Positions 35,501 through 44,800 are shown, counted from the first letter of the stretch. The stretch: DNA of 64,000 nt from Halodesulfovibrio aestuarii (GCF_050571805.1 NZ_CP192219.1), one strand, 5' to 3'. Numbers and translations: made by a program. Notes: a model not told the origin generated them from the sequence alone.

Positions 35501-35577
35501 GGGGATGTAGCTCAGTTGGATAGAGTAGCTGGCTACGAACCAGTTGGTCGGGAGTTCGAATCTTCCCATCCCCGCCA
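35501..35577 (+). tRNA. tRNA-Arg (ACG), copy 6
   Basis: 77 bases, identical to the other five. It stands apart from the tandem array with its own promoter and terminator. Confidence 0.97.
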
Positions 35578-35587
35578 TTGAGTATAC

Positions 35588-35622
35588 AGGCTGCTAACTT
35601 CTCGTTAGCAGCCTTTTTTTTA
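35588..35622 (+). terminator. Terminator after tRNA-Arg copy 6
   Basis: GCTGCTAAC/GTTAGCAGC stem followed by eight T's. Confidence 0.9.
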
Positions 35623-35873
35623 TAGCTTTTCATTTCCTTCATGCCACTTGTCACCACACCAGCGCCCCCGCCCCCACTTTTTCAACGTATCTGCCTGCAC
35701 ACAACAAAGCCTATTATGGAGAATCCATAATAGGCTTTGATCATATACCAAACTTGTTCAGGTAAAGGTAGACGACGTGCGTACCCCCTTGCCCATTTAA
35801 TTGTGACAGAACCTTGCTCATGCCGACCAGTTGCATCCAGCAGATTATCTCTGGTTCCTCAGCAAAATTTAAA

Positions 35874-36776
35874 TTACACCGAAAGCTTTTTTTGCTCAAA
35901 ATAACTCATGGCTTGCAAAAGGAATGTTGCCACAACTGAAAGAAAAATGCCGAACAAAATAGTATTGGAAAGCATGCGCCCGTTAACAGCATAGTCAAGC
36001 ACGGCAACACATGCCGGACTCAAATAAATATACGCAGTAACGTTGTTCGGGGTCAGTGTAACTGAAGCTTTCTGGAAAAGGTACGATGTTACCAACGTAG
36101 TACCTATTGCGAGATACAACATACTTGCATAGTCGCCAGTCGTCAGTAAATCCCACTGGAGCGGAATTCCAAATATCAACATCGCGATTGCCATCCAAAT
36201 GGTTCCTCCCACCAACGTACAACATGTCAGCACTGTTACGCTGTCCTGCCGGTATAAGAGCTTCAAAGCAAGTGTATACCCGCACATGGAAAGGATGCCC
36301 AACATAAAGAGCAAGTCACCAGAATTAAAAGAAAGACTTTGGATGGCGTCAATATTTCCTTTGAACACGACCCACAAAGTTCCCACCGCCCCGAGCATAT
36401 ATACCAAAGTACGCTTGACACCGATAGCATGTTTCAACAACACAGCACTCAACAGGGCTGTTATAAACGGGGTAAGAGTATACAACGTGCCAGTGTTAAG
36501 CACTGTTGTAGTTAACAACGCTGCAAACAGACAGACAAAATAACCGCAGTAAAAAAAGCTGATTATAAATGACCTCGGAAACACCGAAGGTATTTGCCTG
36601 CGGTATTGCTTATTCAAAAGCACAGTAGGCAAAGAACATACGCTGGCTATCACAAAGCGAAGCAAATTTAATGAGACAGGATGTACCTGCCCTGTAACAT
36701 TCGCAGATGCGATAAATGACCCTGCAATCAAAAAAGTGGCAAGCAGAATCAGACCATGAGCCTTTAAAATCTCCAT
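35874..36776 (-). CDS. EamA/DMT-family transporter
   Basis: A 300-residue inner-membrane protein with about ten hydrophobic segments in two EamA repeats. The second repeat carries TPNNVTAYIYLSPACVAVLDY, the usual position of the conserved Pro and Glu/Asp region. Members export amino acids or metabolites; the substrate cannot be predicted. ATG 36776 with AAGGA upstream is preferred over the upstream in-frame start. Confidence 0.88.
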   Translation of the reverse strand: MEILKAHGLILLATFLIAGSFIASANVTGQVHPVSLNLLRFVIASVCSLPTVLLNKQYRRQIPSVFPRSFIISFFYCGYFVCLFAALLTTTVLNTGTLYTLTPFITALLSAVLLKHAIGVKRTLVYMLGAVGTLWVVFKGNIDAIQSLSFNSGDLLFMLGILSMCGYTLALKLLYRQDSVTVLTCCTLVGGTIWMAIAMLIFGIPLQWDLLTTGDYASMLYLAIGTTLVTSYLFQKASVTLTPNNVTAYIYLSPACVAVLDYAVNGRMLSNTILFGIFLSVVATFLLQAMSYFEQKKLSV

Positions 36777-36954
36777 TATATAGAGTCCTTCAGCGGGAGC
36801 GTAGTGTAGGTTGATCAAGATCTAACAGCCAACGGAAGCATTTAAATTCTATCCGCACCGTCAGACACTTCCTCGAATAAGGAATCAATGCATTCCCCCT
36901 GCTGATACTTATAAATTGTGCTTAGGTAAACCACAGTTATCAGGGTAAAAAGCA

Positions 36955-36987
36955 CAAAAAAAAGGCTGCCCATTCGAGCAGCCTTTA
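36955..36987 (-). terminator. Terminator of glpX
   Basis: AAAGGCTGC/GCAGCCTTT stem with a T run on the minus strand. Confidence 0.88.
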
Positions 36988-37002
36988 CAAAAAACTACAG
37001 AA

Positions 37003-37974
37003 CTATAAGCCTTCTGGACGGAAGCGATCCCAGTTATGGATGCTTTCAAGATAACGGATGGATCCACTATGGCCCTTAATAACCATGGAATGGGTAACAG
37101 CACCGTTACCGGTGTACTGGACACCGCGAAGGAACGTCCCACCAGAAATACCGGTTGCAGCAAAGTATACTTCGTCACTACGAACGAGAGAATTTACGGT
37201 ATGAATTTCGCGAAGGTCGATACCTGCTTCGAGGATCGCTTCTTTTTCTACGTAAGACTGTGGATCGAGGCGAGCAAAAATCTGACCACCTACACCTTTG
37301 ATTGCGCATGCAGCGATAACGCCTTCAGGAGTACCGCCTGTACCCATCATTACGTCAACTTCGCTGCGCGGATCAACTGCCATAAGTGCGCCTGCAACGT
37401 CACCGTCGGTATGTAGCTGAATACGCGCGCCAGCTTCACGGATTTTAGAAATAAGCTGCTCGTGACGTGGCTTATCAAGAACAAACACAACAAGGTCATC
37501 GACATCTTTGCCGAGAGCTTTTGCGATTTTAATCAGATTTTCTTTAACAGGAGCATCAATGTCTACAACATCTTTTGCTGCTGGCGGCACAACAAGCTTT
37601 TGCATGTAGTAGCTTGGGCCCGGGTTGTACATAGTGCCTGCCGGAGCAGTGCCTACTACAGAAATAGCGTTAGGACGACCATATGCAAGAAGATTAGTGC
37701 CTTCAACAGGGTCAACCGCAACATCAACCTGCGGTCCTTTACCCATGCCAAGCTTTTCACCATTGAAGAGCATAGGCGCGTCATCTTTTTCACCTTCACC
37801 GATAATTACTTTGCCGGAAAGGTACAGATTATTAAAGGCGTAACGCATTGCATCAACGGCTGCACCGTCGCCCTCGTTCTTCTTCCCCTTGCCGAGCCAG
37901 CGGCCGGATGCCAATGCTGCTGCCTCTGTAACGCGAACAAGGTCTAAAGCAAGGTTTTTATGGGCGGCTTCCAT
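37003..37974 (-). CDS. glpX: Fructose-1,6-bisphosphatase class II
   Basis: A 323-residue enzyme of gluconeogenesis that hydrolyses fructose-1,6-bisphosphate. Metal and substrate motifs GEGEKDDAPM, AVDPVEGTNLLAYGRP, MGTGGTPEGV and DLREIHTVNSLVRSDEV are present. GGAGGAG lies just before ATG 37974. Length and motifs match GlpX. Confidence 0.95.
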   Translation of the reverse strand: MEAAHKNLALDLVRVTEAAALASGRWLGKGKKNEGDGAAVDAMRYAFNNLYLSGKVIIGEGEKDDAPMLFNGEKLGMGKGPQVDVAVDPVEGTNLLAYGRPNAISVVGTAPAGTMYNPGPSYYMQKLVVPPAAKDVVDIDAPVKENLIKIAKALGKDVDDLVVFVLDKPRHEQLISKIREAGARIQLHTDGDVAGALMAVDPRSEVDVMMGTGGTPEGVIAACAIKGVGGQIFARLDPQSYVEKEAILEAGIDLREIHTVNSLVRSDEVYFAATGISGGTFLRGVQYTGNGAVTHSMVIKGHSGSIRYLESIHNWDRFRPEGL

Positions 37975-38169
37975 CAGGTCTCCTCCAAATATAAGTTGCG
38001 GATACACATCATAAATATGTGTGGCGGATTATTAGCTAAGCCTGTGAAACATCACAGAACTCCAAACTGCAAAAAAGTACAAACCAACGCAGCGTGCCTG
38101 CAACCAATGGTCTGTCAGCGGTTTCTTTACCCTAGGTAGCACGCTCCATCAAGCTTTTACCGCTGGAAC

Positions 38170-38203
38170 AAAAAAGGGAGACCGCTTTATTGCGATCTCC
38201 CAG
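38170..38203 (-). terminator. Terminator of the ompH-like gene
   Basis: GGGAGA pairs with TCTCCC with an inner CGC/GCG, and a T run on the minus strand. Confidence 0.75.
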
Positions 38204-38255
38204 TCGTATACTATTAACCTACTGTAAATACCAGTACGGTTTTAGCCTAATATTG

Positions 38256-38921
38256 TTACTTTTTTGCATCCTTTACGTCAGGAGCATCGACGGGTGCAGC
38301 TTCTTGCTTTTCTTCCGTCTGCTTTGTAACTTCCTGTTTCATTTCGTCAGCCTGTTCTTGAGGCTTCATTTCATCAGTGCCCGCAGCAGACTCCGGTGCC
38401 ACCTGTTCATTAGCAGTATTCTTCTCTACAGCTGTTGCAACCGGAGATTCAAATGTAACAGTTTCTTTATTCATAATAGCCACAACAGCAGCGGTTGCAT
38501 CAGCAGACTTATCGTAGCTTAGAGCCTGTTCAATCGGGATAACCACGGCGACACCGTTTTCTTTGCGGTATTGTTCCAGCACCTTTTGAAACAGATCATT
38601 CAGCTTGGTAACAACCATCTGCTGCTCAGCAGATACGCGCGCCTGAATCTTGGACACCTGCGCCTGAATATCTGTTACAGTTTCAGCGTTCTGGCCTTTT
38701 TTCTTTGCAGCTTCTTCTTGCAACGCTTTAAACTGCTGCTGCACTTCGACGCTTACTTTTTCCAAATATGCCATACCGTCTTTACCGGGCTGACAATCTT
38801 GGAAAACTTTTGCAGGATCTACGACAGCGACTTTAGGGGAAGATCCCGCATTCATGTCCTGATTACATCCCACAAGCGCTAAACAAAAAATAGCAACACA
38901 CAGCAAAACTAACTTTTTCAT
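38256..38921 (-). CDS. OmpH/Skp-like lipoprotein
   Basis: A 221-residue precursor with a lipoprotein signal ending LVGC (Cys19). A Skp-like domain (30-155) starts VAVVDPAKVFQDC and contains a long coiled-coil with heptads, as in the tentacles of the Skp chaperone. The C-terminal 60 residues are low-complexity (Glu, Lys, Ala, Pro, Gln). Skp carries outer-membrane proteins across the periplasm. The lipid anchor and the tail differ from classical Skp. Confidence 0.85.
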   Translation of the reverse strand: MKKLVLLCVAIFCLALVGCNQDMNAGSSPKVAVVDPAKVFQDCQPGKDGMAYLEKVSVEVQQQFKALQEEAAKKKGQNAETVTDIQAQVSKIQARVSAEQQMVVTKLNDLFQKVLEQYRKENGVAVVIPIEQALSYDKSADATAAVVAIMNKETVTFESPVATAVEKNTANEQVAPESAAGTDEMKPQEQADEMKQEVTKQTEEKQEAAPVDAPDVKDAKK

Positions 38922-39093
38922 TGATATCTCCGAATGTTATTGAAGCCACATTTTTTCGCGAGGAACACACCAAGCACCACCTTCTTCGGCGATGCGGTAA
39001 AAATAGTGCAACTTTAATTTTTTCCCAAGGATTAATTTCATTATGGCGGTTAGTTAGCGAAAAAATAATGCGACAACGGTTTTTCGACGTTTT

Positions 39094-40083
39094 TTACTCT
39101 GCAAAAATAAACGTACCAAGTTTCTTTAAATATTCCTCAACGGTATATTTCCGGATATTTTTTAACTGCTCTTCTCCCATATCACACCTAACCAATGACT
39201 TTCCAAAGGTCTTACGAAGATATTCGTAGGGAACAGCATCCATTTTTTCTAACTGCCTACCGTCCATTGAGACGGTGTAATGCAGATCGAAATCTGCTGA
39301 AATCTTATTGTGCCCGTCTTCCTGTATAATGGTAATTATTGGTATTTCCCGCCAAAAAACTCCATCATCTGTGACACGTAAATCAGAACGCTTTGCCGGT
39401 ATGTGCTGACGCAGCATCTGTTGAACATATTTCTTATCAAGCGCCGTTACGATTTCTGCATGATACTTTTCCACTCTCTTGAACCGCACACTTCTATTAA
39501 AAAAGTATCGGGACTCCCTATCAAAAAGGGACAGCACTTTTTCATCCTGCTCTTTACCGGAAGGAGGCCACAACCACGTATCATGGTGCCGATCAAAAAC
39601 CTGCTCAGGTTCTTTGGTTGCAGATTCCACAACCATATCGTTTACAATACAGCGCACTTCATACAGGCTTTTTTCGATGTTATGTGTATAGTCTAATGTA
39701 AAAAAGTATGTTGTTTTTAGTGAATCTATCACTTTATCATTTTTATATAGCGATTGAATAAGACTTATTGCCGCACTGGTGTCACCAGCCCATGTCACTT
39801 TCATCTCTTTAAATATTGAATAGTCTTTATAATGAACAACACCAAGACCATTTTTGTACTTCCATGCCATCATTTCTGCAAAAGCATGTTTAAGATGTTC
39901 CTTTGTAACAGGAGATTTATCTTTATATGCATCTACTGACAAAAAAGTTGTAGCGAGAGGATTACTATATAATTTTCTGTAATATGTTAAATCCTTTTGA
40001 GTCGGTGCCGCATTAGCGACTGACTGCATAACAAGATTGCAACAAATTGCAAGGAAAAGCAGAATGAGTATATTTTTCTTCAT
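39094..40083 (-). CDS. Secreted protein of unknown function, paralogue of 40127-41050
   Basis: A 329-residue precursor with a signal peptide (MKKNILILLFLAICC to about ANA). The mature part is a mix of strands and helices and has no family I know. It shares layout and short segments with the next gene: SPVT near the start, a Y-E-V-R strand, and V-x-D-DGVFW followed by an I-rich strand. The two are probably tandem duplicates. The ribosome binding site is weak; ATG 40083 is chosen for the lysine-rich signal start. Confidence 0.7.
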   Translation of the reverse strand: MKKNILILLFLAICCNLVMQSVANAAPTQKDLTYYRKLYSNPLATTFLSVDAYKDKSPVTKEHLKHAFAEMMAWKYKNGLGVVHYKDYSIFKEMKVTWAGDTSAAISLIQSLYKNDKVIDSLKTTYFFTLDYTHNIEKSLYEVRCIVNDMVVESATKEPEQVFDRHHDTWLWPPSGKEQDEKVLSLFDRESRYFFNRSVRFKRVEKYHAEIVTALDKKYVQQMLRQHIPAKRSDLRVTDDGVFWREIPIITIIQEDGHNKISADFDLHYTVSMDGRQLEKMDAVPYEYLRKTFGKSLVRCDMGEEQLKNIRKYTVEEYLKKLGTFIFAE

Positions 40084-40126
40084 AGTTATTCCCATTTACT
40101 ATTAATGTAAAAAAGAGCTGCAATCA

Positions 40127-41050
40127 CTACAGAGCGTCTACATATTTTTTTGTCAAAACAAGAATAGTCCATTCTGCAACATGCTCACTACGTTTCACTT
40201 CTGTGAGTCCCACTTCTTCCTGCAACGCTATATCCCACATAAAAGTCACACCATCGACTGAGTCGACAATCTGTACAAGCTGTTTGTCCGCAAAAAATAC
40301 ACCGTCTTTATTCACAACAGCACCTTCCCTTTCATCTGCCAGGTATGCGGCAAATTTTTCACGAATAAAGTGCGGATTCCCTGAAACATGTTTATTGTAC
40401 GAACTGTTAGCAAGGCGTGGATAATAAACACCATTTTTATTTTCATCCACAAAGTCCTGCAATGTTCCTTTAAGCGCAGTTGCAACAGCGACATCGTATT
40501 TTCCCCACGGGGCAGGAAAAACGTTAGTCAAGTTACATTTGGAAGGTACGTACTCATCATCCGGCATGTACTGGTAATATTCCGGAGAAGCTGTCTCACA
40601 AACAATGCGATTCGGAGTAATGCGTACCTCGTATTTTTTATCTTTCATATCATGATGAAGCTGAACATCAGCAGTGTATGTACGCACCAACCACTGAACT
40701 TCCTGTCCATTTTCACGCAGCGATTTTTTCACTTCAATCTGCAGGGTATTATTATCTTTCCAGTGCACACCGGCATGGGTGAACACGTACCAGTCATCCA
40801 TGTCATCGACTCTGCTCAATGGATTAATTTTAATCGCCAAACTACGGATGATTGCATCGTTAATAAGCTGTTCTGTCACGGGGGTCTTATCACAGAACAC
40901 ATCTGCGAACCGCACCACATATGTTTTAGAAGCTTCTTCAGAAACCCGAGTTGTTTCGAAAAGTGTCGGTGTTGTTGTCTTATGTACTGCGCTACACCCC
41001 GTCCCTAAAAACAAGAGTATAACAAAAAATAGAGTAGTAAATTTGCGCAT
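40127..41050 (-). CDS. Lipoprotein of unknown function, paralogue of 39094-40083
   Basis: A 307-residue precursor with lipobox LGTGC. AGAGGAA lies before ATG 41050. It shares TPVT, KYEVRITPN and NKDGVFFADK with its downstream neighbour, and both contain an N-terminal D-x-x-C/Y-x-DK(S/T)PVT block. Together they form a two-gene operon of cell-envelope proteins, one lipidated and one secreted. Function unknown. Confidence 0.7.
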   Translation of the reverse strand: MRKFTTLFFVILLFLGTGCSAVHKTTTPTLFETTRVSEEASKTYVVRFADVFCDKTPVTEQLINDAIIRSLAIKINPLSRVDDMDDWYVFTHAGVHWKDNNTLQIEVKKSLRENGQEVQWLVRTYTADVQLHHDMKDKKYEVRITPNRIVCETASPEYYQYMPDDEYVPSKCNLTNVFPAPWGKYDVAVATALKGTLQDFVDENKNGVYYPRLANSSYNKHVSGNPHFIREKFAAYLADEREGAVVNKDGVFFADKQLVQIVDSVDGVTFMWDIALQEEVGLTEVKRSEHVAEWTILVLTKKYVDAL

Positions 41051-41175
41051 ACATTCCTCTATGAATAGATAGTTAACGTTGTATAAATCAGTTTCCCACC
41101 ACAAAAAGACATGAGCGTCAACATATTTACAATAACTACATGTTATTACATTGCATAACAAAATGAACACAGCAC

Positions 41176-41211
41176 AAAAAAAGGATGAAGTTACACACTT
41201 CACCCTTTTTA
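41176..41211 (-). terminator. Terminator of the rsmD-coaD-miaA operon
   Basis: AAAGG-TGAAGT and ACTTCA-CCTTT arms with a T run on the minus strand. It lies about 120 bases after miaA, beyond the repeat. Confidence 0.7.
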
Positions 41212-41267
41212 CGATTGCATTACAAGTAGTCTCCAGATGTTGACGCACTCCCCTAATGTCCCCATAC

Positions 41268-41328
41268 GAGATCAAGGATCGGTACCCCTTGTAGGGCACG
41301 GGACACAACCCCCGTCGGCGGAGGCAAC
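41268..41328 (+). repeat. Dispersed GC-rich intergenic repeat, copy 3
   Basis: It runs from GAGATCAAGGATCGG to GTCGGCGGAGGCAAC and matches 8866-8936 in the same orientation, with changes. It ends two bases from the miaA stop codon, so it would be transcribed as the 3' end of that mRNA. Confidence 0.65.
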
Positions 41329-41330
41329 CT

Positions 41331-42251
41331 TTATTCAGCTAAAAAACGGGAAACTTCACGGTTCATAGTTTCAAAATCTTTTGGCTTCACCCAAATAATT
41401 TCTTTATCTTTTCTGAACCATGTGAGCTGGCGTTTTGCATAAGCACGGGTGTTTTTCAACCACAAGGCCTTGCAATCATCCAGCGACATTGCTCCGGTGA
41501 TGTACTGGTATAGTTCTGCACAGCCGATGCCGGACCATCCAGTGGAGTTCGGATTATCGTTATGTTTCAACGCCTCGCGGGCTTCTTCAATGGCTCCGGC
41601 TTCAATCATGAGATCGATACGTTTGCCAAGCAGCGGAGTCAGCTCATCGAGTGTTACATCAATGCCAAGACGCACACCGCGAAATGGTGTCGGTGTCATT
41701 GGCTGGGCATGCCACCATGAGAAGGTCTTACCGGTGGCTCTATACACAGCAAGCGCACGACAGATTCGCTGGCTATCGTTGAAGTGAATCTTAGCAGCGT
41801 AATCCGGATCAATTTTAGTCAGGTCTTCATGCATAGGCGCAGAGCCGCGCTCTGCCATTTCTGCTTCTGCCACATCCGTATACGACTGGTCGATACGCGG
41901 GATCTGTGCCAAGCCTTCCAGCAAGGCTTTTAAGTAGAAGCCGGTTCCACCAACAAGCAAAGGCAACAAGCCTTCCTCGCGAGTTTGATGGATTGCCGCT
42001 GTTGCCATATCCATAAATTTGCCCACATCTATTTTGTCTTCAGTTTTCAAAAAACCATAGAGCTTATGCGGACACACCTGCTGTTCTTCTGCTGTCGGCT
42101 GCGCGGTGATTATAGGAAAATCACGAAACACTTGACGGGAGTCCAGATTAATCACACCACCGTTAAAAGTGCGACACAGGTTGAAAGACGCAGCAGTCTT
42201 ACCCGCTCCGGTAGGGCCGACCAGACAGACAATAGGAATTTTTTTAGACAT
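41331..42251 (-). CDS. miaA: tRNA dimethylallyltransferase
   Basis: A 306-residue enzyme that prenylates A37 of tRNAs reading UNN codons. Walker A GPTGAGKTAAS at 12-22, the substrate motif NLDSRQVFRDFPI, LVGGTGFYLKALLEG and the C-terminal TRAYAKRQLTWFRKD are all present and in order. It is the third gene of an rsmD-coaD-miaA operon and lies five bases after coaD. Confidence 0.95.
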   Translation of the reverse strand: MSKKIPIVCLVGPTGAGKTAASFNLCRTFNGGVINLDSRQVFRDFPIITAQPTAEEQQVCPHKLYGFLKTEDKIDVGKFMDMATAAIHQTREEGLLPLLVGGTGFYLKALLEGLAQIPRIDQSYTDVAEAEMAERGSAPMHEDLTKIDPDYAAKIHFNDSQRICRALAVYRATGKTFSWWHAQPMTPTPFRGVRLGIDVTLDELTPLLGKRIDLMIEAGAIEEAREALKHNDNPNSTGWSGIGCAELYQYITGAMSLDDCKALWLKNTRAYAKRQLTWFRKDKEIIWVKPKDFETMNREVSRFLAE

Positions 42252-42256
42252 ATATT

Positions 42257-42766
42257 TTAGTTCAGCGGGTACGGATACCCGTATTTTTCGCGAAGCTTAC
42301 GGTAGACGTTATCCGGAACAAGCCCTTTGATATCACCACCCAGTTTGCCTGCCGCTTTAATGATGGTCGAACTGATATACAGCCATTGGTAATCCGTCAT
42401 TAAAAAGACAGTCTGAATATGCTTTTTAAGCTTACGGTTCATCAATGCAAGCTGGAACTCGTATTCAAAGTCAGAGACTGCTCGTAACCCACGCAAAATC
42501 ACATGCGCACCACGACGTTCCGCATATTCCACAAGTAGACCGGAAAAAGGCTCTACAGTTACCTGCGGGACATCCTTGAAGACTTCTTCTGCCATTGCCA
42601 CGCGCTCTGTAATTGAAAACAGCGGCGACTTCGGGGTGTCGTTGGCCACCGCAACAATCACACGATCAAAAATTTCGCAGCCGCGTTTAATAAGACTCAC
42701 ATGCCCCATTGTCATAGGGTCAAATGTGCCGGGATAAACGGCTACTCGCTCTCCTCTGTTGTCCAT
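42257..42766 (-). CDS. coaD: Phosphopantetheine adenylyltransferase
   Basis: A 169-residue enzyme of coenzyme A synthesis. The nucleotidylyl-transferase signature PGTFDPMTMGH and the C-terminal ISSTIIK loop are present. Its start overlaps the end of rsmD by 25 bases, with AAGGA inside rsmD, so translation is coupled. The length is normal for the family. Confidence 0.95.
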   Translation of the reverse strand: MDNRGERVAVYPGTFDPMTMGHVSLIKRGCEIFDRVIVAVANDTPKSPLFSITERVAMAEEVFKDVPQVTVEPFSGLLVEYAERRGAHVILRGLRAVSDFEYEFQLALMNRKLKKHIQTVFLMTDYQWLYISSTIIKAAGKLGGDIKGLVPDNVYRKLREKYGYPYPLN

Positions 42767-43314
42767 AGCAGAATCCTTGTCTGGCCATACGCTCTGTTGG
42801 CAATGAGTTCGAGATCAGAATGGTCAGCTTCAGGCGGTAAGGCGAGTTTAGATTCAACCTCAGCACAAATAATGCCGCCTTCTGCAAGCCAACCATTTTT
42901 AAGCACCGCTTTCATGGCAGGGGTTAAAAAGTTTTTTCCATAGGGCGGATCAATAAAAATTACATCAAACGGCTCTGCTGCACGGCGTGAGATAATTTTA
43001 AACAAATCTTCTGCCATCACACTGTAACGCTTAGATGAAATACCAATCTTCTGCGCGTTTTCAGTAATCAACTTAGCAGCTGTTTTGTTCATTTCAACCA
43101 ACCATGCTTCTTCTGCGCCACGGCTCAATGCTTCAAACGCTAAAGAACCGCTGCCGGCAAATAAGTCCAGAATACGACATTCAGGCCAGTACACTCCGCG
43201 TGCTTCAAGCATAGAAAATATTGCCTGACGCACTTTTGAAGTTGCTGGACGGTATCCCGGAGCACTTGTGGTTTTGAGTACTCGACCTCGGTACTCACCT
43301 GCGATAATGCGCAT
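42742..43314 (-). CDS. rsmD: 16S rRNA (guanine966-N2)-methyltransferase
   Basis: A 190-residue Rossmann methyltransferase. It has MRIIAGEYRGR at the start, the SAM-binding LDLFAGSGSLAFEAL, and the catalytic DPPYGKNF (family NPPY/DPPY motif). It is the first gene of the operon with coaD and miaA, and rsmD-coaD pairing is common in bacteria. Confidence 0.95.
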   Translation of the reverse strand: MRIIAGEYRGRVLKTTSAPGYRPATSKVRQAIFSMLEARGVYWPECRILDLFAGSGSLAFEALSRGAEEAWLVEMNKTAAKLITENAQKIGISSKRYSVMAEDLFKIISRRAAEPFDVIFIDPPYGKNFLTPAMKAVLKNGWLAEGGIICAEVESKLALPPEADHSDLELIANRAYGQTRILLWTTEESE

Positions 43315-43508
43315 AACTATATAATATCCTTACAATACCCTAAATTTTAAGCAGAAGGGTATATTTACTTTATCTTTCTTGCCATACTATAAACAACAAA
43401 TACGAACCGATACAGAACCGGTTGCGCGTATTCACATAGACTACACGTTGCGAAAACAATTTCCAAGTCTGACGAATAGACATTCCCCAGACCTACTACG
43501 GAGCTACA

Positions 43509-44168
43509 ATGAGCACAGCAAAACAATATGTAATTGATTCTCTATCTACGCAAGAGTCATGGCGACTTTTTCGCATCATGTCTGAGATTGTGGACGGAAT
43601 CGAAAACTTAAACGACATACCAGCCAGCGTGTCTATCTTCGGATCTGCACGTACCCCGTCAGATCACCCTATGTATCAGGAAGCCGAAGAAATTGCACGA
43701 CTCCTTTGCGAAGCGGGTTTCGGTGTCATCACCGGCGGCGGGCCCGGCATTATGGAAGCAGGTAACAAAGGCGCGCAAGAAGCGGGCGGCACTTCCGTCG
43801 GTTTATGCATCCACCTGCCAATGGAGCAGGGTTCCAATCCATTTATAGATGTTAAGTGTAATTTCAAGTACTTTTTTGTCCGCAAACTCATGTTTATTAA
43901 ATATGCCATGGCATACGTTGTAATGCCGGGCGGATTCGGTACTCTGGATGAACTTTCAGAAGCCTTTGTCCTGCGCCAGACAAACAAAATCAAGCCGTTC
44001 CCTATTATTCTGTACAAGAGCACATTTTGGAATGGTCTGTTAGACTGGACGCGCGAACAGATGGTCTCCGCAGGATATATTGGCGAGGATGAACTGGACG
44101 CCATGGTCGTGTTGGATACCCCTGAAGAGGTCGTTCAGTACATCATGAGTCATTCACCGAACCTATAA
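43509..44168 (+). CDS. LOG-family nucleotide 5'-monophosphate phosphoribohydrolase
   Basis: A 219-residue protein with SIFGSARTP, GGGPGIMEAGNKGA and PGGFGTLDE, the signature of LOG/YvdD-type enzymes that split ribose-5-phosphate from nucleotides. The helical N-terminal 40 residues place it in the longer (type II-like) group. TACGGAG lies before the ATG. It is followed nine bases later by tadA. Confidence 0.92.
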   Translation: MSTAKQYVIDSLSTQESWRLFRIMSEIVDGIENLNDIPASVSIFGSARTPSDHPMYQEAEEIARLLCEAGFGVITGGGPGIMEAGNKGAQEAGGTSVGLCIHLPMEQGSNPFIDVKCNFKYFFVRKLMFIKYAMAYVVMPGGFGTLDELSEAFVLRQTNKIKPFPIILYKSTFWNGLLDWTREQMVSAGYIGEDELDAMVVLDTPEEVVQYIMSHSPNL

Positions 44169-44176
44169 GGGAAAAT

Positions 44177-44725
44177 ATGACGACCAGACGTGAACTTGAG
44201 CATTGTTACAACGCCCTGACCGCCCTGCCCGAAGGCTGGAACAGTTGGGACGATTTAATGCGTATAGCGATGGAGGAAGCACGCAAAGCCGAAGCCATTG
44301 AGGAAGTACCTGTTGGAGCACTGCTGGTCGCGCCGGACGGAACCATTGTTGCCAAGGCATACAATCGAACCATCACCAACAATGATCCCACAGCGCACGC
44401 GGAAATTCTGGCCCTACGGAAGGCAGGCGAACAATTACAGAATTACCGCACAGAAGATTTAGTACTGGTGGTAACACTTGAGCCCTGCCTCATGTGCAGC
44501 GGAGCAATGGTTCATGCGCGCATCAGAGGCGTAGTATACGGCGCACCGGATCATAAAACTGGCGCGATAGATTCTCAGCTGAACAGCTTTGAACTACCAT
44601 TGCACAACCACGCTATCTGGCACACTTCCGGAGTTCTGCTGGAAGAATGCAGCAGCATGCTTTCTACCTTCTTCAAAAAACGCAGAAATCAAATAAAAGC
44701 CGCCAAGGCAGGCCAAAAAGTATAA
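44177..44725 (+). CDS. tadA: tRNA-specific adenosine deaminase
   Basis: A 182-residue zinc deaminase that converts A34 to inosine in tRNA-Arg(ACG). Zinc and catalytic residues are His74-Ala-Glu76 and Cys104-x2-Cys107 (PCLMCSGAM). It is about 15 residues longer than E. coli TadA at the N-terminus. The GGGAAA before the ATG is a moderate ribosome binding site. Its substrate tRNA is present six times in this window. Confidence 0.94.
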   Translation: MTTRRELEHCYNALTALPEGWNSWDDLMRIAMEEARKAEAIEEVPVGALLVAPDGTIVAKAYNRTITNNDPTAHAEILALRKAGEQLQNYRTEDLVLVVTLEPCLMCSGAMVHARIRGVVYGAPDHKTGAIDSQLNSFELPLHNHAIWHTSGVLLEECSSMLSTFFKKRRNQIKAAKAGQKV

Positions 44726-44800
44726 AGAATATCGCAATATTCGTATTTCTACGGGCAACAACTTGCAATGCTGTATAAAATTGCATAAACAATCCCCAAC

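Noticed and set aside
34271..35657. Minus-strand frames running through the tRNA-Arg genes
   Set aside because: They are translations of tRNA complements, not proteins.
37036..37947. Plus-strand frames over glpX
   Set aside because: Antisense shadows of a clearly recognised enzyme.
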